A stretch of 50,751 nt of DNA from an uncultured Clostridia bacterium (GCA_945828095.1 CALZOZ010000006.1:1-50751), one strand, 5' to 3'; positions 8,104 through 17,130 are shown, counted from the first letter of the stretch. Translations and numbers: made by a program. Notes: generated by a model from the letters alone, not told the origin.

Positions 8104-9243
8104 CTATTCTCTGTAAAGTATGCAAACTGCTTCGCAAGCTATTCCCTCGCATCGACCCACAAACCCCAGTTTTTCGGTAGTGGTGCCTTTTACATTCACT
8201 CTCTCAATCTCAATCCCCAATGTTTCCGCTATGTTTTTTCGCATGGCGGGTATATATGAAGCAATTTTAGGTTTCTGTGCAATCACTGTAATATCAGCAT
8301 TTCCAACAAAATATCCCGAATCGCTTATTAACGATTTAACATGTTCCAGCAGCTTAAGGCTGGAAATTCCCTTATATCTTTCATCCGTGTCAGGAAAATG
8401 CTTTCCTATGTCGCCCAGTGCAGCTGCCCCCAGCATGGCATCCATCAAGGCATGGAGCAGAACATCCGCATCAGAGTGGCCTAAAAGTCCCTTTTCAAAG
8501 GGTATCTCCACTCCTCCAAGGATAAGCTTTCTTCCTTCAGTGAGCTGATGAACATCATAACCTGAGCCTATTCTCATATCCATTTTCGGCAGGTCCTCCC
8601 TGGTGGTTATTTTTATATTGGCATAATCGCCTTCTGTCAAAGCAACTCTTCCGCCGATCCTTTCAACCAGCCCTGCATCATCAGTTCCGGTAAAACCATC
8701 ACGCTTCGCCCTTTCATATGCTTTTTTGAGCAGTTCTGCATGAAATCCCTGCGGTGTCTGCACGCAAAAAAGACTGCTTCTTTCAAGGGTCACCGACGAA
8801 TGTCCTTCTGAATCTCCAATCTGCCTGATGGTATCCTTTGCAGGAACACAAGGCACCGAAGCTCCCTGATTATATGCCTCTTCAATTACTCTGTCAATAA
8901 CTTTACAGGTAACGAAAGGTCTTGCACCATCGTGAACCAAAACCAGTCCATCATTTACTTTTTCAAGGCATGCAAAGACCGAATCCTGCCGCTGCTGACC
9001 GCCGCACACAACGGCCTCTGTCTTGTCAAATCTGCTGCAGAGATTTTTGCAATGCTCCAGATATTCCTCTGATGCCGCGATAATTATCCCGTCTACAGCA
9101 GGATGTTCCTGAAATGGCTCAATAGCCCTTTCCAGAACCGTCTTGTTTCCTATTTTCAAAAACTGCTTCGGCAGGTCACCGCCGAAACGGCTTCCCCGTC
9201 CGGCGGCAACTATTATCACTGTTACTTTTTTTTCGTTATACAC
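8104..9243 (-). CDS. ispDF: Bifunctional IspD-IspF enzyme of the MEP isoprenoid pathway
   Basis: This fused 379-residue protein makes two non-consecutive steps of isopentenyl-diphosphate synthesis. Residues 1-220 are IspD (CTP-dependent cytidylyltransferase) with [18 protein letters not shown] (11-28) and DGARPF (105-110). Residues 223-379 are IspF (cyclodiphosphate synthase) with [11 protein letters not shown] (metal ligands D230 and H232), [26 protein letters not shown] and the C-terminal [16 protein letters not shown]. The junction at about 221 has no linker. Fusions are known in proteobacteria and some Clostridia; Bacillus has two genes at this place. It lies 10 bases after yacL. Confidence 0.96.
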   Translation of the reverse strand: MYNEKKVTVIIVAAGRGSRFGGDLPKQFLKIGNKTVLERAIEPFQEHPAVDGIIIAASEEYLEHCKNLCSRFDKTEAVVCGGQQRQDSVFACLEKVNDGLVLVHDGARPFVTCKVIDRVIEEAYNQGASVPCVPAKDTIRQIGDSEGHSSVTLERSSLFCVQTPQGFHAELLKKAYERAKRDGFTGTDDAGLVERIGGRVALTEGDYANIKITTREDLPKMDMRIGSGYDVHQLTEGRKLILGGVEIPFEKGLLGHSDADVLLHALMDAMLGAAALGDIGKHFPDTDERYKGISSLKLLEHVKSLISDSGYFVGNADITVIAQKPKIASYIPAMRKNIAETLGIEIERVNVKGTTTEKLGFVGRCEGIACEAVCILYRE

Positions 9244-9253
9244 TAATGTCTTC

Positions 9254-10390
9254 CTATTTTAACTTTCCGAATATCATTCTGCCCGCAGCAGTCTGAAGAA
9301 CACTGGTGACATTGATATCTACCGTCTGTCCGATCTGTCTGCGGCCATCCTCTACTACTATCATGGTGCCGTCATCCAGATATCCGATAGCCTGGCTATG
9401 ATCCTTTCCCTGTTTGATGAGAGCTACGGTCATAGTCTCTCCCGGTATTACCATCGGCTTAAGAGCATTGGCAAGCTCATTTATGTTGAGCACCGGAACG
9501 CCCTTGATTACAGCAACCTTGTTCAGATTAAAGTCGTTGGTTACAACCTTGCCCTTCATTATCTGAGCAAGCTTGAGAAGCTTGACATCCACTTCGGGGA
9601 TTTCTTTAAGGGCCTTCTCCGAGTCAGTGTTATAAATTTCGATTCCGTATTCCGTCTGTATTTTATTTAAAATATCAAGACCTCTGCGACCTCTGTTTCT
9701 CTTAAGTCCGTCCGAAGAGTCGGCAATATGACGCAGTTCTACAAGGACAAACTCAGGAATGACTACAGGGCCTTCCAGAAAGCCTGTCTTCATAATTTCC
9801 AGAATTCTGCCGTCGATTATTACGCTTGTATCCAGAATCTTCGGCACACGCTGAGATCTTTTATCCTTGGCATTGTATCCGTAGTTATTTTCCTCGGCGG
9901 CTGCCTTGGCCTGCTGCGCACGTCTTCCGGCCGAGTATATGGAAATCAGCTCCGGGCCTTTTTTGCTTCCGACCACAGAACCCAGAAATGCCATAGCAGC
10001 ATAAAGCAGGATGGTAACCGTCAGATAAAGAGACTTCTGCGTGATTACATCCTGATAAATCTGTGTAAGCAAATATGCTATTACCAGACCTACAACCAGT
10101 CCTACGGTTCCGCCTATCAGTGCATTGGGTGATACGCCCTGAAGATCGTTCTCGATTGTGTCTGCGACTTTTCTGCTTTTACGCGTCAGAGCCGGGGCTA
10201 TGCGGTAAAAAATAACTCCAAAAATAAAGACGAAAAAAATTCCAGCCCATAACTCCTCACTTTGTGAGAGTCCGCCCTGCATTGCAGGATTGTTGACCTT
10301 TGTCAGCAGGTATCTGGAAAGCGCGAAAGCTTCATATCCGATGAGCCCGCCCAATACGGTAAAAAAGCCTCTAAAAAGTCTTCTGAACAT
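9254..10390 (-). CDS. PIN/TRAM-domain membrane protein, YacL family
   Basis: About 378 residues. Four predicted N-terminal membrane segments (roughly 5-25, 35-55, 85-110, 115-140) are followed by a PIN-like nuclease fold beginning at [17 protein letters not shown], with acidic residues DTS and later VTNDFNLNK, and a C-terminal TRAM domain ending [24 protein letters not shown]. The family is membrane-anchored and thought to be RNA-related; the substrate is unknown. The open frame starts at 10429, but AAAGGAGG lies 8 bases before the ATG at 10390, which I take as the start. It lies between carD and ispDF, as in Bacillus and Clostridium. Confidence 0.9.
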   Translation of the reverse strand: MFRRLFRGFFTVLGGLIGYEAFALSRYLLTKVNNPAMQGGLSQSEELWAGIFFVFIFGVIFYRIAPALTRKSRKVADTIENDLQGVSPNALIGGTVGLVVGLVIAYLLTQIYQDVITQKSLYLTVTILLYAAMAFLGSVVGSKKGPELISIYSAGRRAQQAKAAAEENNYGYNAKDKRSQRVPKILDTSVIIDGRILEIMKTGFLEGPVVIPEFVLVELRHIADSSDGLKRNRGRRGLDILNKIQTEYGIEIYNTDSEKALKEIPEVDVKLLKLAQIMKGKVVTNDFNLNKVAVIKGVPVLNINELANALKPMVIPGETMTVALIKQGKDHSQAIGYLDDGTMIVVEDGRRQIGQTVDINVTSVLQTAAGRMIFGKLK

Positions 10391-10455
10391 TTTTATTTCC
10401 TCCTTTCCTTTAAATTTTACAGATATCAAAGGGCACCATGCCGGAGCTAAATAAT

Positions 10456-10938
10456 TCAGCCAAGCTCAACGGCTTCCTGTATGACTTTTTCTGCCTCAAT
10501 CTGGGTAATATCTGCAGCAAGCATCATTTCACTAACAAGGATCTGCCTTGCGTTTGCCAGCAGCTTCCTTTCTCCCGAAGAAAGACCTTTTTTGCGGTCA
10601 GCCCTCATCAGATTGCGAACCACCTCGGCCACCTTCATAATATCTCCGCTTTTCAGCTTTTCCATATTCTCGCGGTAGCGACGGTTCCAGTTGCTGTCCA
10701 TCTGAGAGCTTTCGGCACTCAAAAGTTCTATTACATCAGAAATTACCGCCCTGTCAGCAATCGGCCTTATACCGACCGCCGTCTCAGAATCAACGGGTAT
10801 CATCACATTGATTTCACTGCAAGGCAGTTTGAAAATGTAGTACTTTTTCTTTTCACCAAGAATTTTCCGTTCCTCGATGCCGCAGATGATACCTGCGCCG
10901 TGCATCGGATAAACAATTTTATCACCAGGGGAAAACAC
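10456..10938 (-). CDS. carD: CarD family transcriptional regulator
   Basis: CarD-type proteins bind the RNA polymerase beta subunit and promoter DNA, and tune open-complex formation. The 161-residue product begins FSPGDKIVYPMHGAG and contains GEKKKYYIFKLP in the N-terminal RNA-polymerase-interacting domain. It continues into a helical DNA-binding domain with SNWNRRYRENMEKLKSGD. I place the start at the GTG at 10938, because GGAGG lies 9 bases upstream and the predicted transcript begins near 10965, downstream of the longer frame's start at 11013. It heads the long housekeeping operon. Confidence 0.93.
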   Translation of the reverse strand: MFSPGDKIVYPMHGAGIICGIEERKILGEKKKYYIFKLPCSEINVMIPVDSETAVGIRPIADRAVISDVIELLSAESSQMDSNWNRRYRENMEKLKSGDIMKVAEVVRNLMRADRKKGLSSGERKLLANARQILVSEMMLAADITQIEAEKVIQEAVELG

Positions 10939-10971
10939 GATACAGTACCTCCATTTTATATCTGTATCATT

Positions 10972-11001
10972 AGTATAAAAGAATTCGGGCCACAATGTCA
11001 A
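10972..11001 (-). promoter_or_regulatory. Promoter of the carD operon
   Basis: A perfect -35 TTGACA (plus-strand complement at 10996-11001) and -10 TATACT (10972-10977) are separated by 18 bases. Initiation is predicted near 10965, giving a short leader and supporting the GTG start of carD. It is the strongest promoter found for the 3.1-10.9 kb block. Confidence 0.8.
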
Positions 11002-11087
11002 GAAAAGCAACAAAATTTATTATGTTATCACATGATTTTCACACTGTCAATATAAACTTAGATTAAAAATTACATAGTAAATACGCT

Positions 11088-11123
11088 CAAAATGTTGTAA
11101 ACTGTATGTTAGAAAACATTTTG
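11088..11123. promoter_or_regulatory. Inverted repeat upstream of the two-component operon
   Basis: The perfect 9-base arms CAAAATGTT (11088-11096) and AACATTTTG (11115-11123) have an 18-base centre, 31 bases before the response-regulator start. It could be an operator or a leader hairpin. No convincing -35/-10 pair for the operon was recognised nearby. Confidence 0.4.
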
Positions 11124-11153
11124 CAAAAAACTAAAATCTACAGGAGGCTCCAC

Positions 11154-11831
11154 ATGTACAAAATTTTAGTTGTAGATGACGAACCTAAAATTCGCGAGGT
11201 CATCAGAGAATACGCCGAATTCAGCGGTTACGAGGTAACAGAAGCCGAGGACGGAATGAGTGCCGTCGGTCTTTGCAAGCTTAATGATTACGACCTTATC
11301 ATTATGGACATTATGATGCCGAAGCTTGATGGTTTTTCGGCCTGCAAGGAAATCAAGAAGATAAAGGACATCCCGACCATTATGCTTTCCGCAAGAGGCG
11401 AGGAATATGACAAACTTTTCGGATTTGAGCTGGGCATAGACGATTATGTGGTTAAACCTTTCAGCCCGAAAGAGCTTATGGCCAGAATAAACGCAGTTCT
11501 ATCCAGAAGAAAGGGAACCGCTGCACCTGCGCAGCAAACCCTGAAGTTTGATGGTCTTGAAATAAATATTGCCGCAAGAACCGTCACCGTTGATGGAAAG
11601 AAAGTTGAACTTACTCCTAAGGAATACGATCTGCTCTTTTATCTTGTTGAAAACAAGAACATCGCCCTCTCCAGAGATAAACTTCTCTCTGACATTTGGG
11701 GATACGATTTCTTCGGCGACGACAGAACAATCGACACACATATAAAAAACCTCAGAAACAATCTGGGTCCTTACAGAGATTTTATTGTAACACTTAGAGG
11801 GGTGGGCTATAAATTTGAGTACGAAAATTAA
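11154..11831 (+). CDS. OmpR-family response regulator
   Basis: The 225-residue regulator has a receiver domain (1-120) and a winged-helix DNA-binding domain (about 130-224). Acidic residues D8 and D9, phosphoacceptor D52 (LIIMDIMMPKLDG), the Ser in MLSARG and the conserved lysine K101 (VVKPFS) are present, so phosphorylation should work. The C-terminal part shows LTPKEYDLLFYLVENKN, RDKLLSDIWGYDFFGDDRTID and GVGYKFE. The start is at 11154, with AGGAGG six bases upstream, not at the earlier ATG at 11106. It overlaps the histidine kinase by 17 bases. The stimulus and targets cannot be read from sequence. Confidence 0.94.
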   Translation: MYKILVVDDEPKIREVIREYAEFSGYEVTEAEDGMSAVGLCKLNDYDLIIMDIMMPKLDGFSACKEIKKIKDIPTIMLSARGEEYDKLFGFELGIDDYVVKPFSPKELMARINAVLSRRKGTAAPAQQTLKFDGLEINIAARTVTVDGKKVELTPKEYDLLFYLVENKNIALSRDKLLSDIWGYDFFGDDRTIDTHIKNLRNNLGPYRDFIVTLRGVGYKFEYEN

Positions 11832-13302
11832 ATTCGACCAAAACAGCATAAAGTTCAGACTATGGCTCTACTTTTTATCCCTCGTAGTGGGAATCGTGGT
11901 CCTCATATGGGTGTTGCAGATTTTTTTTCTGAATAACGGTTATGAGGATATGAAGGTTAAGGAAGTTGACAGAATCGCTTCCTCCATTTATCATGCCTAC
12001 ACCAGAAATGATGCAAATCTGACCGAGAGTATTCAGGAGCTTTCCGTCACCAATGACTTTTATGTAATGATGGAGTCCGATGGTACTTTGCTGCTTTTTA
12101 CCCCCGAACAGGAAAACATCATACCCGTCTACAGGTATCAGAACCAGATTCCTAAGTTGAGGGCAAGTCTGGAAAAGAGCAAACAAGCCTCCCTGCCGGT
12201 ATACTTTAAATTCAGTACAACCTACGAGAAATACAGTACTTTAGCCTACGGCCGCTATCTGGACAGAACGCCGGGTAAAGAGGTGCTGCTTTACATCTTT
12301 TCACCGCTGTACCCTGTAACCTCTACTGTGAACATACTGAAGCATCAGCTCCTCAGTGTCACCACTATAATTCTGGCGCTGGCCTTCATTATGATAACAT
12401 ACTTTTCATCGAGGATAACACGACCGATAAAAAGCATTACCAATACAGCCAAGCGCATGGGTAAAGGCGACTATAATGTGAAGTTTGAAGCTGATTCATA
12501 TTCAGAAATAAACAATCTGGCAAACACCCTGAACACTGCCGCTTACGAGCTTGGTATGGCCGACACAAGGCAGCGGGATCTTATTGCCAATGTGTCCCAT
12601 GACCTCAAGACTCCGCTTACAATGATACGCTCATATGCAGAGATGATTCGGGACCTTTCCGGTGATAATCCGGAAAAAAGAAATGCTCATCTGCAGGTTA
12701 TAATTGACGAGACTGACAGAATGAATCAGCTTGTCAGCGATATGGCCTCTGTATCAGCTATGCGTACCAACAAGGTGGTTCTGGACAAAGAGATATTTGA
12801 CCTTTCGTCCGCCGCTGCATCCATACTGGCTTCATACCAGCTGCTTCAGGAGCAGGAAGGCTATAACTTTATATTCAATACGCCTAAGGAGTGCCTGGTA
12901 TATGCAGACAAAAACAGAATTGAACAGGTTATATCCAACCTTACCGGCAATGCAATTAAATACTGCGGAGAAGACAAGGTTGTAATCGTAAACATAAAGC
13001 GTGTAGGAAAGAAATTCAGACTCGAGGTTTCAGATCACGGCCCGGGCATCAAGCCTGAGGAAATCCCTCATGTGTGGGACAGATACTACAAGACCAGCAC
13101 CAACTATGTTCGTCCTACAAGCGGAACAGGCCTTGGTCTTGCCATAGTAAAGGAAATACTTACTCTCCATCGCTGTAACTACGGTGTAGAAAGCAAGGTG
13201 AATAAAGGCTCAACATTCTGGTTCGAGCTGGAGGCAGCCAAGAAAGAAAAGGAAAAAGCCCCTGTAAAGCCAAAGGAGAGTCTGCCTGACAGGCCAAAAT
13301 AG
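11815..13302 (+). CDS. Membrane sensor histidine kinase
   Basis: The 495-residue kinase is paired with the preceding response regulator. TM1 (about 16-38), an extracytoplasmic sensor domain (39-178) and TM2 (about 179-199) lead into HAMP (200-252). HisKA follows with phosphoacceptor H262 in NVSHDLKTPLTM, then the ATPase with N box (NRIEQVISNLTGNAIKY, N375 and N379), G1 DHGPGI (407-412) and G2 GTGLGLAI (437-444). The start is a TTG at 11815 overlapping the regulator's end and preceded by GAGGGG. The C-terminal 20 residues are Lys/Pro-rich. The sensor domain resembles no family I can name. Confidence 0.93.
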   Translation: MSTKIKFDQNSIKFRLWLYFLSLVVGIVVLIWVLQIFFLNNGYEDMKVKEVDRIASSIYHAYTRNDANLTESIQELSVTNDFYVMMESDGTLLLFTPEQENIIPVYRYQNQIPKLRASLEKSKQASLPVYFKFSTTYEKYSTLAYGRYLDRTPGKEVLLYIFSPLYPVTSTVNILKHQLLSVTTIILALAFIMITYFSSRITRPIKSITNTAKRMGKGDYNVKFEADSYSEINNLANTLNTAAYELGMADTRQRDLIANVSHDLKTPLTMIRSYAEMIRDLSGDNPEKRNAHLQVIIDETDRMNQLVSDMASVSAMRTNKVVLDKEIFDLSSAAASILASYQLLQEQEGYNFIFNTPKECLVYADKNRIEQVISNLTGNAIKYCGEDKVVIVNIKRVGKKFRLEVSDHGPGIKPEEIPHVWDRYYKTSTNYVRPTSGTGLGLAIVKEILTLHRCNYGVESKVNKGSTFWFELEAAKKEKEKAPVKPKESLPDRPK

Positions 13303-13357
13303 CTTAACACAGCCAAATCGGCCCACAGACAGAAATAAAAATAAACACATTAATTGA

Positions 13358-13398
13358 TTCAGGAGGTAAATGCCGAAAATGCCTCCTGAATATTTTTT
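13358..13398 (+). terminator. Terminator of the two-component operon, embedded in the radA 3' end
   Basis: TTCAGGAGG (13358-13366) and CCTCCTGAA (13382-13390) form a perfect 9-bp stem followed by TATTTTTT. It stops plus-strand transcription from the kinase gene. The hairpin lies within the last codons of radA, which converges from the other side. Confidence 0.85.
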
Positions 13399-14747
13399 GC
13401 CCCTATAACACGGCACCCGTCAACCTGACGGCCTATTTTCTCCGCGTTTCTCACAGGCATAATGACCTGCTCATACCCAAGCCGTGCAGCTTCTTTTACA
13501 ATCTTCTCCGTGTTCTGCACAGCACGCAGATCCCCGGTAAGCCCTACTTCCCCTACGGCCAAGGTACGTTTTTTAGGCACCGCCCTTTTATATGATGAAT
13601 ACACTGCCAAGGCAGCCGCAAGGTCCGTACCCGTGCCCTCCGGCCGGATACCGCCTACTACATTGACATACACATCCTGGTTGATAAGCTGCAGTCCAAC
13701 AATCTTTTCCATTACCGCCAGTATCATGCTTAGCCGCTGATTATCTATGCCGACAGCTGTTCTTCTGGCAAAACCCACATTAGCTGGGGACACCAGAGCC
13801 TGTATCTCAAACATAACCGGCCTGCTCCCTTCATATATTGCCGCCGTCACCGAGCCCTCACTCATTTCTTCATTACGCTCGAGAAAAGTAGCAGATATAT
13901 CTCTTACCTCCTTAAGTCCCTCAGCCTCCATCTTAAAGGCTCCTATCTCGCTGGTTGTGCCAAAACGGTTCTTGTACGACCTTAGTACTCGAAGTTCCTG
14001 ATCCCTTTCGCCCGAAAAATTCAGTACGCAGTCCACAAGATGCTCTACCGTCTTAGGTCCGGCCAGATCTCCGCTTTTTGTAACATGAGCCACAATGAAC
14101 ACAGGCACATCATTGGTCTTAGCCACCTTCATAAGAATATTGCCGCACAGTCTCACCTGGGACACGCTGCCCGGTGCGGAATCCAGCTGACTGCTGTAAA
14201 GTGTCTGAATTGAATCTATTATCAGAAAGGCAGGCTTGAGATTCTCGCATGCCGCTTCAACATTTTCCAGATTGGTTTCTGCAAGGACATAAAGGCTGTC
14301 CGGTATGCTGCTGCATACCCTGTCGGCTCTCAGCTTAATCTGCTCTTCGCTCTCCTCACCGGAAACATAAAGTACAGTCCTGCCCGACGCCGCAATATTA
14401 GCCGCCGTCTGAATGATGATGGTCGATTTACCTATGCCCGGTTCACCGGAAATAAGCACCAGCGACCCTTTTACCATTCCGCCGCCAAGTACCCTGTTAA
14501 GCTCCCCGATCCCGGTATCAATCCTGTCATAATCAGCAGTTCCAACCTTTTTAAGCGGTTCAGGTCTGCCGCCTCCCGGTCCTTTAGAACCCGCTGCTCC
14601 GCTCCTCGCCGCAGGATTGGTGTCCACAGGCAGGACTCTTTCCTCTACAAAAGAATTCCATGCACCGCAGATGCACTGTCCCATCCACTGCGGGCTTTCA
14701 TATCCACACTCCTGACATACAAAAATTGTCTTCCCCTTCTTAGCCAT
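13359..14747 (-). CDS. radA: DNA repair protein RadA
   Basis: RadA is a RecA-like ATPase that acts in branch migration during recombination and repair. The 462 residues show an N-terminal zinc finger (C11, C14, C25, C27), Walker A GEPGIGKST, Walker B-type LIIDSIQT, the RadA-specific KNRFG motif (SYKNRFGTTSE) and a C-terminal Lon-protease-like domain. The start is at 14747, not 14765, because GGGAGGG lies about 5 bases before that ATG and it gives the conserved MAKKGKTIFVCQECG beginning. Its promoter carries a probable LexA box. In Bacillus radA lies beside yacL; here a two-component system separates it from carD-yacL, and disA is absent. Confidence 0.96.
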   Translation of the reverse strand: MAKKGKTIFVCQECGYESPQWMGQCICGAWNSFVEERVLPVDTNPAARSGAAGSKGPGGGRPEPLKKVGTADYDRIDTGIGELNRVLGGGMVKGSLVLISGEPGIGKSTIIIQTAANIAASGRTVLYVSGEESEEQIKLRADRVCSSIPDSLYVLAETNLENVEAACENLKPAFLIIDSIQTLYSSQLDSAPGSVSQVRLCGNILMKVAKTNDVPVFIVAHVTKSGDLAGPKTVEHLVDCVLNFSGERDQELRVLRSYKNRFGTTSEIGAFKMEAEGLKEVRDISATFLERNEEMSEGSVTAAIYEGSRPVMFEIQALVSPANVGFARRTAVGIDNQRLSMILAVMEKIVGLQLINQDVYVNVVGGIRPEGTGTDLAAALAVYSSYKRAVPKKRTLAVGEVGLTGDLRAVQNTEKIVKEAARLGYEQVIMPVRNAEKIGRQVDGCRVIGAKNIQEAFSAFTS

Positions 14748-14758
14748 AGTCGCCCTCC

Positions 14759-14772
14759 CGAACATTCGTTCT
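14759..14772. promoter_or_regulatory. Candidate LexA (SOS) box upstream of radA
   Basis: CGAACATTCGTTCT matches the Firmicute LexA consensus CGAAC-N4-GTTCG at all but the last base. It lies just downstream of the radA -10 element, overlapping the predicted start of transcription and ending 12 bases before the start codon, where repressor binding would block transcription. Confidence 0.7.
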
Positions 14773-14779
14773 TTTGTAT

Positions 14780-14808
14780 ATAATACACTAAAACGCCGTT
14801 CTTGTCCA
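14780..14808 (-). promoter_or_regulatory. radA promoter
   Basis: The -35 TGGACA (complement at 14803-14808) and -10 TATTAT (14780-14785) have a 17-base spacer. Initiation is predicted near 14773, at the edge of the LexA-type box. Confidence 0.7.
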
Positions 14809-14838
14809 GCTGTTTTATCCTGCCGGGCCGGCTTTTTC

Positions 14839-14867
14839 TTGAAAAAAATTTCGACAAAGTGTATAAT
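14839..14867 (+). promoter_or_regulatory. Promoter of the GntR/FCD regulator gene
   Basis: TTGAAA (14839-14844) and TATAAT (14862-14867) have a 17-base spacer, and GAGGAGG lies shortly before the start codon. No copy of the FadR-type operator seen at 20626 is present here, so autoregulation by that site is not indicated. Confidence 0.8.
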
Positions 14868-14902
14868 TAAAGTGGTTATTTTTTGTCCGAGGAGGAATTT
14901 TT

Positions 14903-15619
14903 ATGACTGTAGAATTTAAAAAACTGCAGACTCCTACACTTAAGGAATTGTTTATTTCGCAGATAGAGCATATGATCATATCCGGCCAGTTTGAAATCGG
15001 TACGAAGCTGCCCTCGGAAAGAGAGTTATCCCAGAGGATGGGCGTGAGCCGCGCCATTGTAAATTCCGGTATTGCAGAAATGGCTCGTAAAGGATTTATT
15101 GAAATCAGACCGAGGGTTGGAAATTTTGTTGCCGACTACAGGCGCAACGGAACATTAGAAACCCTTGTCTCCATTATGAAATATAACGGAGGGACACTCC
15201 GCCATGCAGAAATAAAATCGCTTATTGAATTCCGCTGCGTGGTTGATAATATGGTTATCCAGCTTATAGACGGCAAACTCACAGAAGAACAGTACGCTGA
15301 GCTAAAAAATATCGTCGAAAAAATCGGCACATCTTCTACACCTGCTGAGGCCGCAGAAAATACTCATGTTTTCCACCACGAGCTGGCACTCATCAGCGGC
15401 AACACAATCGTTCCGCTGATTTATGCTTCCTTTGCATCCACCTCAACTCATCTATGGGAAAGATATGCAAGGAAAAACGGTATTGACCGCCTCCACGACA
15501 ACTGCAGTATTCTGCTGGATTATATTCATAGCGGCAGAACCGAGGAAGCTGTTGCCTGGAAGCTGAAATACACCGAAGATGTACTTTATGGTGAAACGCA
15601 GATATTTGATGAAAACTAG
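14903..15619 (+). CDS. GntR-family regulator, FadR/FCD subfamily
   Basis: This 238-residue regulator has an N-terminal winged helix (about 9-75) with FEIGTKLPSERELSQRMGVSRAIV and GFIEIRPRVGNFV, and an all-helical FCD-type ligand domain (about 90-230). Candidate metal-binding histidines include the FHHEL segment. FadR/FCD repressors usually bind TGGT-N3-ACCA palindromes and respond to small carboxylates. A perfect site of that type lies at 20626-20642, in front of the hypB operon that converges on this gene, so that operon is the likely target. The ligand is unknown. Confidence 0.92.
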   Translation: MTVEFKKLQTPTLKELFISQIEHMIISGQFEIGTKLPSERELSQRMGVSRAIVNSGIAEMARKGFIEIRPRVGNFVADYRRNGTLETLVSIMKYNGGTLRHAEIKSLIEFRCVVDNMVIQLIDGKLTEEQYAELKNIVEKIGTSSTPAEAAENTHVFHHELALISGNTIVPLIYASFASTSTHLWERYARKNGIDRLHDNCSILLDYIHSGRTEEAVAWKLKYTEDVLYGETQIFDEN

Positions 15620-15634
15620 AAACCCTGAGAAAGC

Positions 15635-15672
15635 ATATCCCCGAATGCATCAAGCATCCGGGGATATTTTTG
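15635..15672 (+). terminator. Terminator of the GntR gene
   Basis: ATATCCCCG-A-ATGC and GCAT-C-CGGGGATAT form a long stem with one mismatch, a short loop and a following T run. It separates the regulator from the converging membrane-protein gene. It may also slow minus-strand transcripts, though no T-tract exists on that side. Confidence 0.85.
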
Positions 15673-15699
15673 TACATTTTATTATAACAATTTATTCTC

Positions 15700-16740
15700 T
15701 TATTTCTCCGCTCTAGCCATAGCCATCTCATAGTCGCGTGTTCCCACGAATATCTCTTCCTTGTACGGATTCCTCTTAAGCTCCTTGGAGCGCTTGATGA
15801 TTACAGCCAGTACTATTACATTGGCAGCAAGAGCTATGATTGAAATCACTCCCTGCATAGTCGGATCTGCTGCCACCGGATGAACGTTAGGATCCATAAA
15901 TCCGTCTGCGTAAAGCACCGGAATTGTGGTAAAGATGCTGTCGTCCTGGAAAGTCGGGAATACCTGAGCGAACATACACCAGATTGCCAAGGTATTTGCA
16001 CGGTTCTGAATCCAGCCGCCCTTGTTCCAGAATGCATTAGCAAATGTCGGAGCCAGGAGCAAAGCCACACCGCAGAAAAATGCGTGTGTAGGCAGGTTGT
16101 TATATGTATACTCGAAGTTCCACAGGTCGTAGGCTATGATAAACCATACGGTCATGTCAGGCCACAGCATATCCTTTTTGTCCTTGGATGTGTATACTCC
16201 CCACCAGCCGGTCATACAAAGGATGTTCAGGATGCCCGCAATACCGTTGACCCAGTTCCACCAGCCGCCGTAGAGCCATACGTTTTCTGAGGAAAGCCAC
16301 CAGCGGCTTCCTGTTGCAGCAAGAGCAGCGGTACCTCTTATAGCCGATTCAAAATCGCTGGCAACTGCAATAAGGATGTTAATAGCAACGATAACAAACG
16401 GGAATGCCTTAAACCAGTGAGTCTTGCCGATTCCCCAATCGTACTTGATCATCATGAAACCGATACATCCTGCGGTTGCAGCATAAAGCTTAGCATAGTG
16501 GAACCAGCTTCCCATGTGGACATAGGTCGGGTTGTTAAGCGCCCATTCCATGCCCATACCTGCGCACACATAAATAGCGATAAAATAAACAGTTAAAATT
16601 GCAGGGATTACTAAGAAACAGATAATTCCACCCTGTTTTGTTCTCCTTGCAAATTCGTTTGCCAGAATAAGTCCGACAAATACCAGCAGCCAGCCGATTA
16701 ACTGATAGCCGGCGCCCTCTCCGTAAAGTTGAAATAGCAT
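15700..16740 (-). CDS. Polytopic membrane protein of unknown function (probably DUF5692-type)
   Basis: This 346-residue protein has about nine predicted helices (near 13-31, 37-61, 76-98, 108-127, 158-182, 191-210, 216-236, 245-262, 294-318). It is rich in tryptophan, for example WWNWVNGIAG and SRWWLSSENVWLYGGWW. Polar and acidic residues lie within or between helices (SDFESAIRG, YDLWNFEY, TFQDDSIF), which suggests a transport or electron-transfer role, but no cofactor motif is evident. It is the last gene of the hypB operon, 33 bases after hypA. I assign it to DUF5692 from memory, with moderate confidence. No function is known to me. Confidence 0.8.
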   Translation of the reverse strand: MLFQLYGEGAGYQLIGWLLVFVGLILANEFARRTKQGGIICFLVIPAILTVYFIAIYVCAGMGMEWALNNPTYVHMGSWFHYAKLYAATAGCIGFMMIKYDWGIGKTHWFKAFPFVIVAINILIAVASDFESAIRGTAALAATGSRWWLSSENVWLYGGWWNWVNGIAGILNILCMTGWWGVYTSKDKKDMLWPDMTVWFIIAYDLWNFEYTYNNLPTHAFFCGVALLLAPTFANAFWNKGGWIQNRANTLAIWCMFAQVFPTFQDDSIFTTIPVLYADGFMDPNVHPVAADPTMQGVISIIALAANVIVLAVIIKRSKELKRNPYKEEIFVGTRDYEMAMARAEK

Positions 16741-16773
16741 TTTTTTCCTCCTTGAAATTTATAAATTAATTAC

Positions 16774-17118
16774 TTAAATTGCCTCAATTTCCTTAATACT
16801 CACTTCGTTTCCCGTAACCAGATATGTGTCTTCGCTGCCGCAATAGGGACAGGTTTTTCCATACTTTACTGTCTCATAGGTTCGCTTACAGCTATCACAC
16901 ATGGTCACTGCGGGGATGGTTTCTATCAAAAGCTTTGCATCCTTAACATAGTCTGACTTTGCAGCCGCCCACTTCCAGCAATCCTGAAGGTAGGTGTCAA
17001 CAATTGTCGACACCTCACCTATTTCAAGCGTAACCGAATTCACGGATGTCACTGCGTTTTCAGCTGCCACTTCCTCAATTTTTTTTATGATGTGAAATAC
17101 AATGCCAAGTTCGTGCAT
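16774..17118 (-). CDS. hypA: Nickel metallochaperone HypA
   Basis: HypA hands nickel to [NiFe]-hydrogenase maturation and, in some organisms, to urease. The 114-residue product starts with the nickel-binding MHE triad (H2) and has the zinc site CDSC...CPYCGS in its C-terminal half. All metal ligands are intact. It is encoded between the large oxidoreductase (12 bases upstream) and the membrane protein. No hydrogenase structural gene and no hypCDEF occur in the window, so its client here may be some other nickel enzyme or one encoded elsewhere. Confidence 0.93.
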   Translation of the reverse strand: MHELGIVFHIIKKIEEVAAENAVTSVNSVTLEIGEVSTIVDTYLQDCWKWAAAKSDYVKDAKLLIETIPAVTMCDSCKRTYETVKYGKTCPYCGSEDTYLVTGNEVSIKEIEAI

Positions 17119-17130
17119 ATATTACCGTCC

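Noticed and set aside
10939-11013. Longer CarD N terminus starting at 11013
   Set aside because: The predicted transcript starts near 10965, and the strong GGAGG serves the GTG at 10938. The extra residues do not match the family.
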